From CALCMJ01 sp964475415 (GTDB taxonomy: Bacteria; Bacteroidota; Bacteroidia; Chitinophagales; Saprospiraceae), in NCBI GenBank assembly GCA_964475415.1, contig CAYYWZ010000042.1:1-35507 (forward strand): a stretch of 35,507 bases of DNA, written 5' to 3'. The notes under the pieces are model-generated. The model searched no databases and had not been told where the DNA came from. It worked only from the letters and a program-made list of their open reading frames with translations. The translations under genes were made by a program, and so were the position numbers. Below are positions 1 to 8,066 of this stretch, piece after piece (within the stretch, counting starts at the first letter, position 1; each line of letters starts with the position of its first letter).

Positions 1-65
1 TAATGAAAAAGAATCCTAGCGGAGCTTAACATCAACAACTTGTGAATAGAAAAGAATAAACAAAA

Positions 66-97
66 GAGGCTGTCTTGAATAAAGACAGTCTTTTTTT
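66..97 (-). terminator. Rho-independent terminator after the anti-sigma gene
   Basis: A stem with arms CTGTCTT and AAGACAG around a 4-base loop is flanked by an A-run on the left and a T-run on the right, so it could work in both directions. On the minus strand it follows directly on the stop codon of the anti-sigma-like gene (the stop lies at 96-98), which makes it the natural end of the sigma/anti-sigma transcript. Confidence 0.8.
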
Positions 98-875
98 AGT
101 TTCCTAAAGCTTCTAGGGCTTTAGGCTTATAATTTTTTGGAAGCGTTTCTAGTAATTTTTTAGCCTCTTCGATTTTGTTTTCGCGAAGTTCTAACATCCC
201 TCTGATGTAGATAAGATCGCTATTATCTATTTCATCTCCGTAATTTCTATATAGTCCTTTTCTAGCTTCTATCAGATCTCCTGTCATAAGCTGACTGATA
301 CTTCTGTAAAATAGATGTACCTCTGAATTATCTAGTAGTATAAGTTCATCGAAATAAGGCAAGGCCTTATCATATGCTTCAGCATTATAGAATAGATACG
401 CTTTTTCAGTCTTGTATGCTATGGTCTTTTCTTCTTCTGATAAGATAGGATTTTCAGGATCTAACTTAACTCCTCTATGATTCACTTTTACGTTTTGTCT
501 TATTGGCTCGAATGTTTCTACAAAAATATCTTCACCCTTGAGGCTACTATTTTGATTAGCAAACCATAGACCTGCCATAGCTAAAAGAAGAATAGAAGCT
601 GCTAGAGCCATCCACTTTCTCTTCCCTATAACATTATTTTGTCCTGCTTTTGGTATGCTTGTATATGCAAGTTGCTGATCATAAACTTCTAGCATTTTCT
701 TCTTATCGCTCAGTGCAGATAGTTTTACTCCATGACGGATTTCTACTAGTTCATGGTACAACGCCTTGAATTCTTTATCCTGTTCCAATCTATTCCTTAT
801 CTCCTCTGATGATTGCTTATCCGCAGTTTTGAGGATATAGGATTCTAATAATGATATATCTTTTTCGTTTTCCAA
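96..875 (-). CDS. Putative anti-sigma factor, single-pass membrane protein with TPR-like repeats
   Basis: This 259-residue protein has a charged helical N-terminus (about 1-80, cytoplasmic), one hydrophobic segment at about 88-105 (KWMALAASILLLAMAGLWF), and a C-terminal helical part (about 150-255) that reads like TPR repeats, with phrases such as AYLFYNAEAYDKALPYFDEL. Bacteroidota often place such proteins right behind an ECF sigma factor, where the N-terminal part holds the sigma factor and the outer part senses or scaffolds. Here it starts 18 bases after the stop of a sigma-70-family gene, which supports that role. No zinc-finger HxxxCxxC anti-sigma motif is visible, so the assignment rests on topology and context. 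The start codon is TTG; the reading frame begins well there (MENEKD) and no ATG fits better. What it senses cannot be told from the sequence. Confidence 0.6.
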   Translation of the reverse strand: MENEKDISLLESYILKTADKQSSEEIRNRLEQDKEFKALYHELVEIRHGVKLSALSDKKKMLEVYDQQLAYTSIPKAGQNNVIGKRKWMALAASILLLAMAGLWFANQNSSLKGEDIFVETFEPIRQNVKVNHRGVKLDPENPILSEEEKTIAYKTEKAYLFYNAEAYDKALPYFDELILLDNSEVHLFYRSISQLMTGDLIEARKGLYRNYGDEIDNSDLIYIRGMLELRENKIEEAKKLLETLPKNYKPKALEALGN

Positions 876-893
876 AATTTCTATTCTCTGTCC

Positions 894-1475
894 TTAATGT
901 TCTAGAAGGTACTTTTGTAACCTCTTAATACATTTGTATTTTAAATTTTTTGTTGTATTAACATTTTTATACCCTAAAAGCCCTGTTATAGATTCCATAT
1001 TCATACTCTTATAATAGAACAACTGTAATATGGATCTACAAGGATCACCTAATGAAAGCATAGCTTTATTGACATTTTCTAACTTGTTTTCTTTTTCGTT
1101 CTTCTTTTCTCTAGTCTGATCTACGTAATCAACTAAGGTTGGCAGATGAGTTAATCCTGTAGTTTTGTTCTGCTGTCTATGATATTCTGCTGCCTTATTC
1201 TTACTTATTGCAAAAAGGTACGATTTAAGAGAACTCGATAGCTTAGTCAATTTGCCTGACATAACATTATCATATAGAATGATAACGGAGATCTGAAATA
1301 TCTCTTTTGCGGGCTCGCCATCTAGTTTATATTGCTTTCTAAGCCAGGCAATCGATTCTTCCCTATAGCTTTTATAGATTTCTTTAAGTGCTTTATTCTC
1401 ATCACTTTTTATGTAAGATATCCAATCCAATAGTCTATGAGCTTGATACTGTTGTCTTAATTTTTCGTTTGTCAA
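894..1475 (-). CDS. ECF-type RNA polymerase sigma-70 family factor
   Basis: The protein has the two regions of short sigma factors. A region-2-like part includes DENKALKEIYKSYREESIAWL, the EIFQ...ILYDNV stretch and SSLKSYLFAISKNKAAEYHRQ. A region-4-like C-terminus follows (SLGDPCRSILQLFYYKSMNMESITGLLGYKNVNTTKNLKYKCIKRLQKYL), which looks like a helix-turn-helix for the -35 element. It would redirect RNA polymerase to a small regulon. The open frame continues to a TTG at 1508, but the extra 11 residues (AIIVLFCYFR) are hydrophobic and unlike a sigma factor. I prefer the TTG at 1475, giving MTNEKLRQQ and 193 residues, the usual length. No ATG lies at the right place. It is followed at 18 bases by a membrane anti-sigma-like gene, probably co-transcribed. 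Confidence 0.8.
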   Translation of the reverse strand: MTNEKLRQQYQAHRLLDWISYIKSDENKALKEIYKSYREESIAWLRKQYKLDGEPAKEIFQISVIILYDNVMSGKLTKLSSSLKSYLFAISKNKAAEYHRQQNKTTGLTHLPTLVDYVDQTREKKNEKENKLENVNKAMLSLGDPCRSILQLFYYKSMNMESITGLLGYKNVNTTKNLKYKCIKRLQKYLLEH

Positions 1476-1607
1476 CCGAAAATAACAAAATAAAACTATA
1501 ATAGCCAAGGTGCAAATAGGGTAATCCTACAAGATATAAACCAGAAAGCTTTAAAAATCTATGCCTCATATTTTTTAGGGTTTGTCACAATAATATATCT
1601 TGCGGTT

Positions 1608-2120
1608 GTGAAAATGCATTTGGCTCAATATATTACCTTTTTAAGGATACTATTATCCCCTATCGCCCTGATATATCTGTCAGGCATGGAGTATAAAACA
1701 GAGATATTGCTTGGTGTCGTTATTCTAGGTGGTTTTACGGATTATGTAGATGGGCTTATAGCCAGAAAACAAGGTATGACCAGTCCTTTTGGAGCAATCT
1801 TAGATTATACTGCTGACAAGGTGTTTGTCTTATCTGTATTATTCGTACTGAGCATAGCGGGAGATCTAGCAGCTTGGATAACTTTTATCTTTCTCTTCAG
1901 GGAAATTATAGTAATGGGAATAAGGCTCTATGCTTCTCATCAGTCTATAACCATATCGGCTAGTCCTCTAGGAAAGCTAAAAACAGCAATGATCTTCCTT
2001 GCTATAGTAATGTTACTTGCAAATATCCCTTATGCTAATTATGTTTTTTATGCAGCAGTATTCCTAGCCGTCGTTTCCTTCGTAGAGTATACTTCTAAAT
2101 TTCTAAAAGCGGTAAAGTAA
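1608..2120 (+). CDS. CDP-alcohol phosphatidyltransferase family protein (PgsA-like)
   Basis: A 170-residue integral membrane protein with about four to five hydrophobic segments. It carries the complete family signature DG(x2)AR(x8)G(x3)D(x3)D, with D45, D48, G49, A52, R53, G62, D66 and D70. These residues bind the metal and the CDP-lipid and transfer the phosphatidyl group to a small alcohol. Length and overall layout resemble phosphatidylglycerophosphate synthase (glycerol-3-phosphate as acceptor), but the acceptor cannot be read safely from sequence alone, so no symbol is given. Two starts are possible: GTG at 1608 or ATG at 1614, differing by two residues. It stands alone, divergent from the sigma factor gene, and is convergent with the amidoligase cluster. 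Confidence 0.85.
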   Translation: MKMHLAQYITFLRILLSPIALIYLSGMEYKTEILLGVVILGGFTDYVDGLIARKQGMTSPFGAILDYTADKVFVLSVLFVLSIAGDLAAWITFIFLFREIIVMGIRLYASHQSITISASPLGKLKTAMIFLAIVMLLANIPYANYVFYAAVFLAVVSFVEYTSKFLKAVK

Positions 2121-2194
2121 AGTTTTTAACAGAAGCTTTACTTAATACTAACGCGCTGAGCTATTAAGCTGCCAAAGCATGTTTGTAATACTAG

Positions 2195-3172
2195 TCATTT
2201 CAATATCCCAAGATGTAAAATTCTACCGCCTGATTGGTTAACTGGACTTATACTTTTTCCTATTACAATTCCTTTTTCTGGAGCAAAATAGTCCTTTATT
2301 TTTCTGCCGAAAATATCTCTTATATTTCCTATATCCTGATCCTTTTCTAAGATATCTAATAGGTTAACATCTATAGCCAGTTGACCACCTCTATCGGTAT
2401 ACAACCAGTAAGATCGCTTACAAAGCACCGTCTCTTTTTCTACAATCTCTATCTCATCGTCTATCATTTCTAGATGGCACAGTACATTATGAATTCCTTC
2501 TATACCACTTCTTATAAGCCGCTTTTGGAAGGTGTTAGGATTTCCTACTTCTAGAGTTATTGCTGGAATATTAAGTGCTGCTGCAGCTCCCCTAAGTGTA
2601 CCATCTAAAGGAGGATTATTCACAATAATATCAGCTCCTTGCAATAAAGCTAACTTTGCTGTATGCTTATTATCCATATCTGCACGGACATAATAAGAAT
2701 TGATCCTACCCTGCGAAGCTGTGTGTAGATCTAACAGATAATCAAAATGCTTAACTATTCTATTAAAAAATCTATATGCATATATCTGACTGATGTTACC
2801 ATCAGGTTTTCCAGGCATAATATGGTTAATATCTACACCGTCATTAAACCTTCTTTTTTTGCGCATATAAGAAGGAACATTAACTACGGGAATTCCTATG
2901 ATTGTTCCTTTTAATTCTTTTACATCCACTTCCCTAAAAAGTCGTTGAATTACAGGGATTCCGTTGAGCTCATTTCCATGGACCGCCGCTGTAAGTCCTA
3001 AGGTAGGTCCGTCTTCAAACCCTCTCGCTATGATAAGCGGAATACTTACAGGATTACCAAAACCATCCGATACTATTTTCAACCACTTGAATTGTTGTGT
3101 TCCTTTAGGAATATCATCAAGATTAAAATCTATAATAGTTTCTATTTCTTTGTCAAAATTAAGATGCTGCAT
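2195..3172 (-). CDS. Succinylglutamate desuccinylase/aspartoacylase family zinc hydrolase (M14-like)
   Basis: A 325-residue protein of the AstE/AspA carboxypeptidase-like fold. The zinc ligands are visible as H65 and E68 in AAVHGNELNG and H150 in LLDLHTASQG, and the catalytic glutamate is probably E208 in TLEVG. The DINH stretch around 114-117 sits where the family has its substrate-binding residues. Members cleave an amide bond between a small acyl group and an amino acid. No signal peptide is visible, so it should act in the cytoplasm. The start overlaps the end of the upstream ATP-grasp gene by 14 bases, so both are probably translated from one message. The pairing suggests it trims, recycles or deprotects the product of the two ligases. 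The exact substrate is unknown. Confidence 0.8.
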   Translation of the reverse strand: MQHLNFDKEIETIIDFNLDDIPKGTQQFKWLKIVSDGFGNPVSIPLIIARGFEDGPTLGLTAAVHGNELNGIPVIQRLFREVDVKELKGTIIGIPVVNVPSYMRKKRRFNDGVDINHIMPGKPDGNISQIYAYRFFNRIVKHFDYLLDLHTASQGRINSYYVRADMDNKHTAKLALLQGADIIVNNPPLDGTLRGAAAALNIPAITLEVGNPNTFQKRLIRSGIEGIHNVLCHLEMIDDEIEIVEKETVLCKRSYWLYTDRGGQLAIDVNLLDILEKDQDIGNIRDIFGRKIKDYFAPEKGIVIGKSISPVNQSGGRILHLGILK

Positions 3173-4154
3173 ATGTAAAAAATCTATCTAACATTATTTT
3201 AATTATAGGTTCGCCCGAATGCGCTTCTGCCTGAGGGAATCCTCCTATACTTAAGGCATTAATTTCTGAGAGTATTCTCTTTCCGTTATCATCTTCTAAT
3301 GTATCTACTCCACTTATGAGTATACCATTTTTTTCTAGCATGGGGTATATTGTCTTTACTATTTTGTACTCCTCTGATGTAGGTCTAGAAGAAACCGATT
3401 TTCCACCCTGTGCTACATTACATAGCCAAGAATCCTGCGCTGGCAATCTTAAGGAGCAAGCAAGAATTTGTCCTCCAACTACAATGAGTCGTTTATCACC
3501 ATTTTTGACATTAGGCAAATATTTCATCGCTAAATAACCATCTTGTATAATCTCCTTTTCTATAGTTTGTAAATATTCGTTCTTGTCATGATTTTCTTTT
3601 CCATCATTTAGAATATTTCCTACTATTTTTACTAATCCTTTTCCACCATATTCTCTTAGAGGCTTAAGTACAATATCATATAGTTGGCTAAACTCATTTA
3701 CTTCTTCTATACTTTTACATAATCTCATAGGAGGACAACAGCCTGGAAAATTAAGCAAAAAGGCTTTGCTGCTACAAGTAATAATACCTTCTGGATCGTT
3801 GATAATAACTCTATCTACTGCCACTCGCTTAAGTCCTAAAAGAAACCCATCGCTCACTGGTCTAGGCAATCGCATGAAAATTATATCATAATCTGATAGC
3901 TCTGAAGAACTTGTATTATCAATAAATTGCTTGCCAGACATATCGTAAGAAAAAGAACCATCAACATGCTTGACCTCCAGTCTAGAAAAATCTTTATTAT
4001 TAAAAAAGTTTGCATTAAGTGGGTTAGACCTGCTGGCTACATCTACATATTCACATTGAGCATGCTGGCTCATCTGACTTAGGATAGCATAAATAGAATT
4101 CTCCTTACTATGACCTCCATGATCTGTCAATGTCAGTACTTTATACTTTCTCAT
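3159..4154 (-). CDS. GshB/RimK-like ATP-grasp amide ligase
   Basis: A 331-residue protein with the layout of glutathione-synthetase-type ATP-grasp enzymes: an N-terminal Rossmann-like part (1-118), INDPEGI at 118-124, then VLKPLREYGGKGLV (161-175) for nucleotide binding. GDKRLIVVGGQ (219-229), LRLPAQD...CNVAQGG (235-251) and the metal site GVDTL...LSEIN (282-300) follow. These match the order in GshB. Such enzymes activate a carboxylate as acyl phosphate and join it to an amine. It is unlikely to be real glutathione synthetase, since no glutamate-cysteine ligase is nearby and its partners are an ATP-grasp-like protein and an AstE-like hydrolase. It overlaps the upstream gene by 4 bases (ATGA) and the downstream gene by 14, implying coupled translation. 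Confidence 0.8.
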   Translation of the reverse strand: MRKYKVLTLTDHGGHSKENSIYAILSQMSQHAQCEYVDVASRSNPLNANFFNNKDFSRLEVKHVDGSFSYDMSGKQFIDNTSSSELSDYDIIFMRLPRPVSDGFLLGLKRVAVDRVIINDPEGIITCSSKAFLLNFPGCCPPMRLCKSIEEVNEFSQLYDIVLKPLREYGGKGLVKIVGNILNDGKENHDKNEYLQTIEKEIIQDGYLAMKYLPNVKNGDKRLIVVGGQILACSLRLPAQDSWLCNVAQGGKSVSSRPTSEEYKIVKTIYPMLEKNGILISGVDTLEDDNGKRILSEINALSIGGFPQAEAHSGEPIIKIMLDRFFTYAAS

Positions 4155-5596
4155 AGTAAAATCTCTTCTAGTAAGGAAATATCATTATTTAGAGATTTGA
4201 ATAATTTTTTCCTGAACTTACCTTTAGAGTTGTAAAGGTTGATACACATCTTATCTATAGCTATAGTAGAAAGCACAGTTTGGATATAACCTTCTATAAG
4301 ATCATCTATACCTATACCTAGCTTGTTGAAATCTCTTCTATCCATTAGGATAAGTCTATTGGTATCTGAGCCCCACTGATTTTCTCCTAACTTTATAGAG
4401 AGATTTGTACCTAACATATCCCAAGAATTACTTCCCTGTTCTAGTTTATCTGCTAGAGGTTCTGCTGCTCTTCTAGAATATATACAAAGCGGCCTTATTC
4501 CATTTTCTGTACTACTGACCATCATTCTGATGTCAGCTACAAAGGTAGATCCGTTTTTTGTCGGGATAGTACCTACATGATAGTACTTATCATCACCTGA
4601 TCTAGAACTCCAATTGTAATTACCTATAAGACTCTGGACTATATATCGCTCATAGTGTATATCCATTTCCATGAAGGCATCTAACTCTTCCTGATTTGTA
4701 ATTGTAAATACACCCTGTCCCGCATTACTATAAGGAATCTTTACTACAGCATGCCCACCCATTTTTTGAACCCATAATGGAATCTCCTCTTTACTTATAT
4801 CCCATATAGTTTCAGGCATATTGATTTTAAGTCCAGCTGATTCTAATGTAGTATTATAGATATCATAAGCCTTAGCAGCTACCATTTTATTTCTTCCTCC
4901 TGCTAGGCAGGCTATTATAGGATTTAGAATTTTTGTTTTACTGTGTAGCGGCAGTCTGTTCCAAGGCTTCTGAGTGACATATCTAAAGACTCCTCTAATC
5001 GCTTTCCACTCTTCCCCCTCTTTTATATAGATAATTCCGTCATCTATTTTGATATGGTCATTTGGCTGATTATCATAAAAAGGTACTAGATAGACATCCT
5101 CATCAAAAACATCTGCAATAACAGCAGCATAACCTGATGTCTCCATATAATTTTTATCATATATAACTGCTAAGGCTCCATTTATTTTGGCTACACCTTG
5201 TTTAGATTTCATATGATGCTTGAACGTCCTTTCTATCAATAACCTATAAGAGCCATCTTCCTTATTATCATCTAATAAGGGCATAGATTTCTGTCCTGAA
5301 GGACATGAATTATTTTCTATTACTACCATCTGACGATTTCCATCTTCCGAGGTTGCATTGAATAAGTCTGCACCACTCCACAGAAAATACTTGCACTTAT
5401 AGGAGAGAATTTCTCTAAGTCTTTCCTTATCTACCTTAGGATTGAGATGACAATACCTAGAAACTATTTTCTCATTTTCTAGATTGAGAAAAAAATTAAC
5501 CATTGGATGAATTGTAGCGTTTAGCGCCTTGGGATACCAGTGGTTTTCGTTATTAAAATTACCAGGCTTGATAACTTTTGTTCGTTCTTCCATCAA
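4151..5596 (-). CDS. Probable circularly permuted ATP-grasp-like protein
   Basis: I do not recognise a named family with certainty. The 481-residue, probably cytoplasmic protein has ATP-grasp-like motifs in unusual order. VVIENNSCPSG (91-101), like the E-x-N metal site, lies near the N-terminus. It is followed by an IRGVFRYV segment (200-207), NPIIACLAGG...NKMVAAKAY (225-244), and only then the nucleotide-binding-like HAVVKIPYSNAGQGV (282-296), YIVQSLIG (318-325) and VADIRMMV (353-360). This order resembles the circularly permuted ATP-grasp proteins (COG2308/DUF407 type), which carry a PSG motif first and the lysine-bearing strand later. It heads a three-gene overlapping unit with a GshB-like ligase and an AstE-like hydrolase, so a ligase role in the same pathway is likely. 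The ATG at 5596 and the one two bases inside the Met-Met start are equivalent. Confidence 0.6.
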   Translation of the reverse strand: MMEERTKVIKPGNFNNENHWYPKALNATIHPMVNFFLNLENEKIVSRYCHLNPKVDKERLREILSYKCKYFLWSGADLFNATSEDGNRQMVVIENNSCPSGQKSMPLLDDNKEDGSYRLLIERTFKHHMKSKQGVAKINGALAVIYDKNYMETSGYAAVIADVFDEDVYLVPFYDNQPNDHIKIDDGIIYIKEGEEWKAIRGVFRYVTQKPWNRLPLHSKTKILNPIIACLAGGRNKMVAAKAYDIYNTTLESAGLKINMPETIWDISKEEIPLWVQKMGGHAVVKIPYSNAGQGVFTITNQEELDAFMEMDIHYERYIVQSLIGNYNWSSRSGDDKYYHVGTIPTKNGSTFVADIRMMVSSTENGIRPLCIYSRRAAEPLADKLEQGSNSWDMLGTNLSIKLGENQWGSDTNRLILMDRRDFNKLGIGIDDLIEGYIQTVLSTIAIDKMCINLYNSKGKFRKKLFKSLNNDISLLEEILL

Positions 5597-5759
5597 CTTT
5601 AAATTATTGACTTTTTCTATTAATAATAAGATTCAAAAAGAGAGACAATATTAGTCTAATTTTAGATTAAATGTTCTGTTTTATAAAAAACTATGTATTA
5701 TTATTTAAAATAGATTGTGGGTGAAAAAACTTGTTTTTTATGGGACTAAATAGTTTAAA

Positions 5760-7094
5760 TCACACTACTCCTCTAGCTTTCAGTTCGAGATATTTATTAA
5801 TGGTATCTATGGTTAGATCTTGAGGTGTTGTCAAGATAGTATATACCTTATTCTTGTTGAGTTTTCTTGCCATCAATTCCTTCTCGAATGAGAATTTTTC
5901 GGCTACGGTTTGCTGGTATATTTCTTCTATCGTTTCCGGGTCTTTACTCAGCAATTCTTTTATAGCTGTGTTCTTAAAAAATATGACAACAATTACATGC
6001 CTCTTAGCCAATGACCTGAAGTAAGGAAGCTGCCGATCAAGCGCATGTATAGATTCAAAATTTGTGAATAATAGCAATAAGGATCTTCTTTTGATTCTTC
6101 TATTCACAAAAAGAGAAAGTAGTTCAAAATTAGTCTCCTTGTATAAGGTAAGTTGATTGTATAAGGCTTCTTGGATTTTAAACATCTGACCTGCCTTTTT
6201 CTCAGCCATGAGTGCAGTACTCATCTTGTTAGAGAAGGTAATTAGGCCTGCCTTATCTTCTTTCTTAAGTGCTATATTAAGAATCACTAAAGAGGCATTA
6301 ATAGCATAATCTAGCAAACTCAATCCATCAAATGGCATTTTCATTAATCGACCTTTATCCACTATTGCATATACCGGTTGAGATTTCTCTTCCTGATACT
6401 GATTTACCATAAGGGTATTTCTTCGGGCTGTGGCCTTCCAGTTTATCGTCCGAGGATCATCTCCTTGTACATATTCTTTTATTTGTTCGAATTCGAAAGT
6501 GTTACCTATCCGTCGCTGTTTTTTAATACCTCTTTCTTCTAGAAAATTTGAGAAGGCTGCAAGCTCATATTTTTTCATTTGTAGGAAGGAAGGATATACA
6601 GGTAATATTTTGCCGTTATCATATCGAAATCTTCTCTGGACAAGCCGCAGAAATATAGAACAGAAAATATTTACAGCTCCAAAATCATACTCTCCTCTCT
6701 TTGTAGGTCTAAGCTTATATAACAAGGTCTGTTCCTCTCCAGGATCAATATCAGTTTGCCACTGCAAATCTCTTCTCTGGAACTGATGAGGAATTTCATC
6801 TATTATGTCAAGGTGTGCAGGGACTCTATATAAATTATGCAGTTGAATAAACAATTCATTTTCGTCACCATTAGATAACTTATCCGGGCTGATACGCTCG
6901 CCTAGTATTTTCCCTCCTTGGACAAATAGAAAATAAATCTCGATACACAACCATCCGAAAAACAGAAAGAATAAAGCTAGTCCTACTGGAAAAAGAACAG
7001 GAAGAACCCCACCTATAATAAATACAATTACGACAATGGTAACTCCTAGATAGAAGTTATTAGTAAAATAAAGATCTCTCAAAAATCTCAACAT
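5760..7094 (-). CDS. DUF58 domain protein, partner of MoxR ATPase
   Basis: The 444-residue protein has two hydrophobic segments near the N-terminus (about 16-58), a beta-rich middle, and the DUF58 core motif FEQIKEYVQGDDPRTINWK (202-220) followed by ATARRNTLMVNQYQEE. VYAIVDKGRLMKM (241-253) sits at the start of a von Willebrand A-like domain; the family pattern there is D-x-G-R-x-M. These proteins are found almost everywhere next to MoxR ATPases and are thought to be part of a chaperone-like complex at the membrane, but their client is usually unknown. It is the last gene of the operon and lies 1 base after the MoxR gene. About 160 bases without a gene follow before the ATP-grasp cluster. Confidence 0.88.
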   Translation of the reverse strand: MLRFLRDLYFTNNFYLGVTIVVIVFIIGGVLPVLFPVGLALFFLFFGWLCIEIYFLFVQGGKILGERISPDKLSNGDENELFIQLHNLYRVPAHLDIIDEIPHQFQRRDLQWQTDIDPGEEQTLLYKLRPTKRGEYDFGAVNIFCSIFLRLVQRRFRYDNGKILPVYPSFLQMKKYELAAFSNFLEERGIKKQRRIGNTFEFEQIKEYVQGDDPRTINWKATARRNTLMVNQYQEEKSQPVYAIVDKGRLMKMPFDGLSLLDYAINASLVILNIALKKEDKAGLITFSNKMSTALMAEKKAGQMFKIQEALYNQLTLYKETNFELLSLFVNRRIKRRSLLLLFTNFESIHALDRQLPYFRSLAKRHVIVVIFFKNTAIKELLSKDPETIEEIYQQTVAEKFSFEKELMARKLNKNKVYTILTTPQDLTIDTINKYLELKARGVV

Positions 7095-7095
7095 C

Positions 7096-8061
7096 TTACC
7101 TTGGTATTTCTATACTTTTAACTAAAGCTTCGACAATAGCGTTAGGACTTACCCCTTCCATTTCTTTCTCAGGACTAAGGCTTATCCTATGATTTAAAAC
7201 AGGCCCAGTAAGATCATTGATATCGTCTGGGGTTATAAAGTCCCTTCCTCGAATTACTGCAAGGGCTTTAGCACCTGAGAGTAGGGCTAGAGAAGCTCTA
7301 GGAGATGCACCGATCTGTATATCTCTATACGATCTTGTTTTGTTGACGATCTCAGCAATATACTGAATCAGTTTAGGCTCTACCACAACGCCTTTGACAA
7401 GATTCTGATGTTCTTCTATCTTAGTTTCCGTTAAGGTTTCTGCTATACTCTCAAGGTCTATAGAATTTTTCTTACTGTGGTACCGATTTAGAATTTCGAC
7501 CTCTTGTTCCAAGTTAGGATAGTCTACCACAATCTTAAACATAAATCTATCCATCTGCGCCTCAGGAAGCCTATAGGTCCCTTCCATATCTATCGGGTTC
7601 TGTGTTGCAATAATGATGAAAGGCTTGGCCATAGAATAAGTAATACCCTCTGCACTCACCTGTCGTTCTTCCATAACTTCAAACAAAGCTGCTTGAGTCT
7701 TTGCGGGTGCTCTATTGATCTCATCTATCAGAACTATATTTGTAAAAATAGGACCTTTCTTGTATTCGAACTCAGAGTTCTGTAGATTAAAGACTGCTGT
7801 CCCTAAAACATCTGAAGGCATAAGGTCGGGTGTAAACTGGATTCTCTTAAAATCACTAGAAATTGTTTTTGCTAGGATCTTAGCTGATAGTGTTTTAGCT
7901 AATCCAGGAAAACCTTCTAATAGCACATGACCATTGGCTAGCAAAGCGGTCAACATGAGTTCTACTAGGTTTTCTTGACCTACGATTATTTTTCCTATCT
8001 CATTTTTTACCTGTTGTATACTTTCTCTTACAGGTTCTAGATTCATTCTTTCCTCGAACAT
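7096..8061 (-). CDS. MoxR family AAA+ ATPase
   Basis: A 321-residue AAA+ ATPase. Walker A is GFPGLAKT (50-57), where the usual GK(T/S) is replaced by AKT as is typical for MoxR. Walker B is LIDEIN (111-116) followed by RAPAKTQAALFEVMEE. Sensor 1 is ATQNP, and the C-terminal lid has GASPRASLALL. Members use ATP to remodel partner proteins that carry VWA or DUF58 domains, and the immediate downstream neighbour is a DUF58 protein. Length is standard for the family. Five bases separate it from the DUF4350 gene upstream and one base from the DUF58 gene downstream, so it is in the core of one operon. Confidence 0.93.
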   Translation of the reverse strand: MFEERMNLEPVRESIQQVKNEIGKIIVGQENLVELMLTALLANGHVLLEGFPGLAKTLSAKILAKTISSDFKRIQFTPDLMPSDVLGTAVFNLQNSEFEYKKGPIFTNIVLIDEINRAPAKTQAALFEVMEERQVSAEGITYSMAKPFIIIATQNPIDMEGTYRLPEAQMDRFMFKIVVDYPNLEQEVEILNRYHSKKNSIDLESIAETLTETKIEEHQNLVKGVVVEPKLIQYIAEIVNKTRSYRDIQIGASPRASLALLSGAKALAVIRGRDFITPDDINDLTGPVLNHRISLSPEKEMEGVSPNAIVEALVKSIEIPR

Positions 8062-8066
8062 ATTAT

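Noticed and set aside
1476..1508. Upstream TTG start of the sigma factor gene adding MAIIVLFCYFR
   Set aside because: The extra residues are hydrophobic and not typical for a sigma factor; the internal TTG fits the family length better.
2149..2180. tRNA-like stretch on the minus strand (GGCAGCTTAATAGCTCAGCG)
   Set aside because: It looks like the 5' start of a tRNA, but there is no matching D-stem partner, anticodon arm or T-arm downstream, and the acceptor spacing is wrong.
5723..5738. AAAAAAC-TT-GTTTTTT palindrome after the DUF58 gene
   Set aside because: The loop is too short and the stem almost pure A-T, so it is a weak terminator candidate only.
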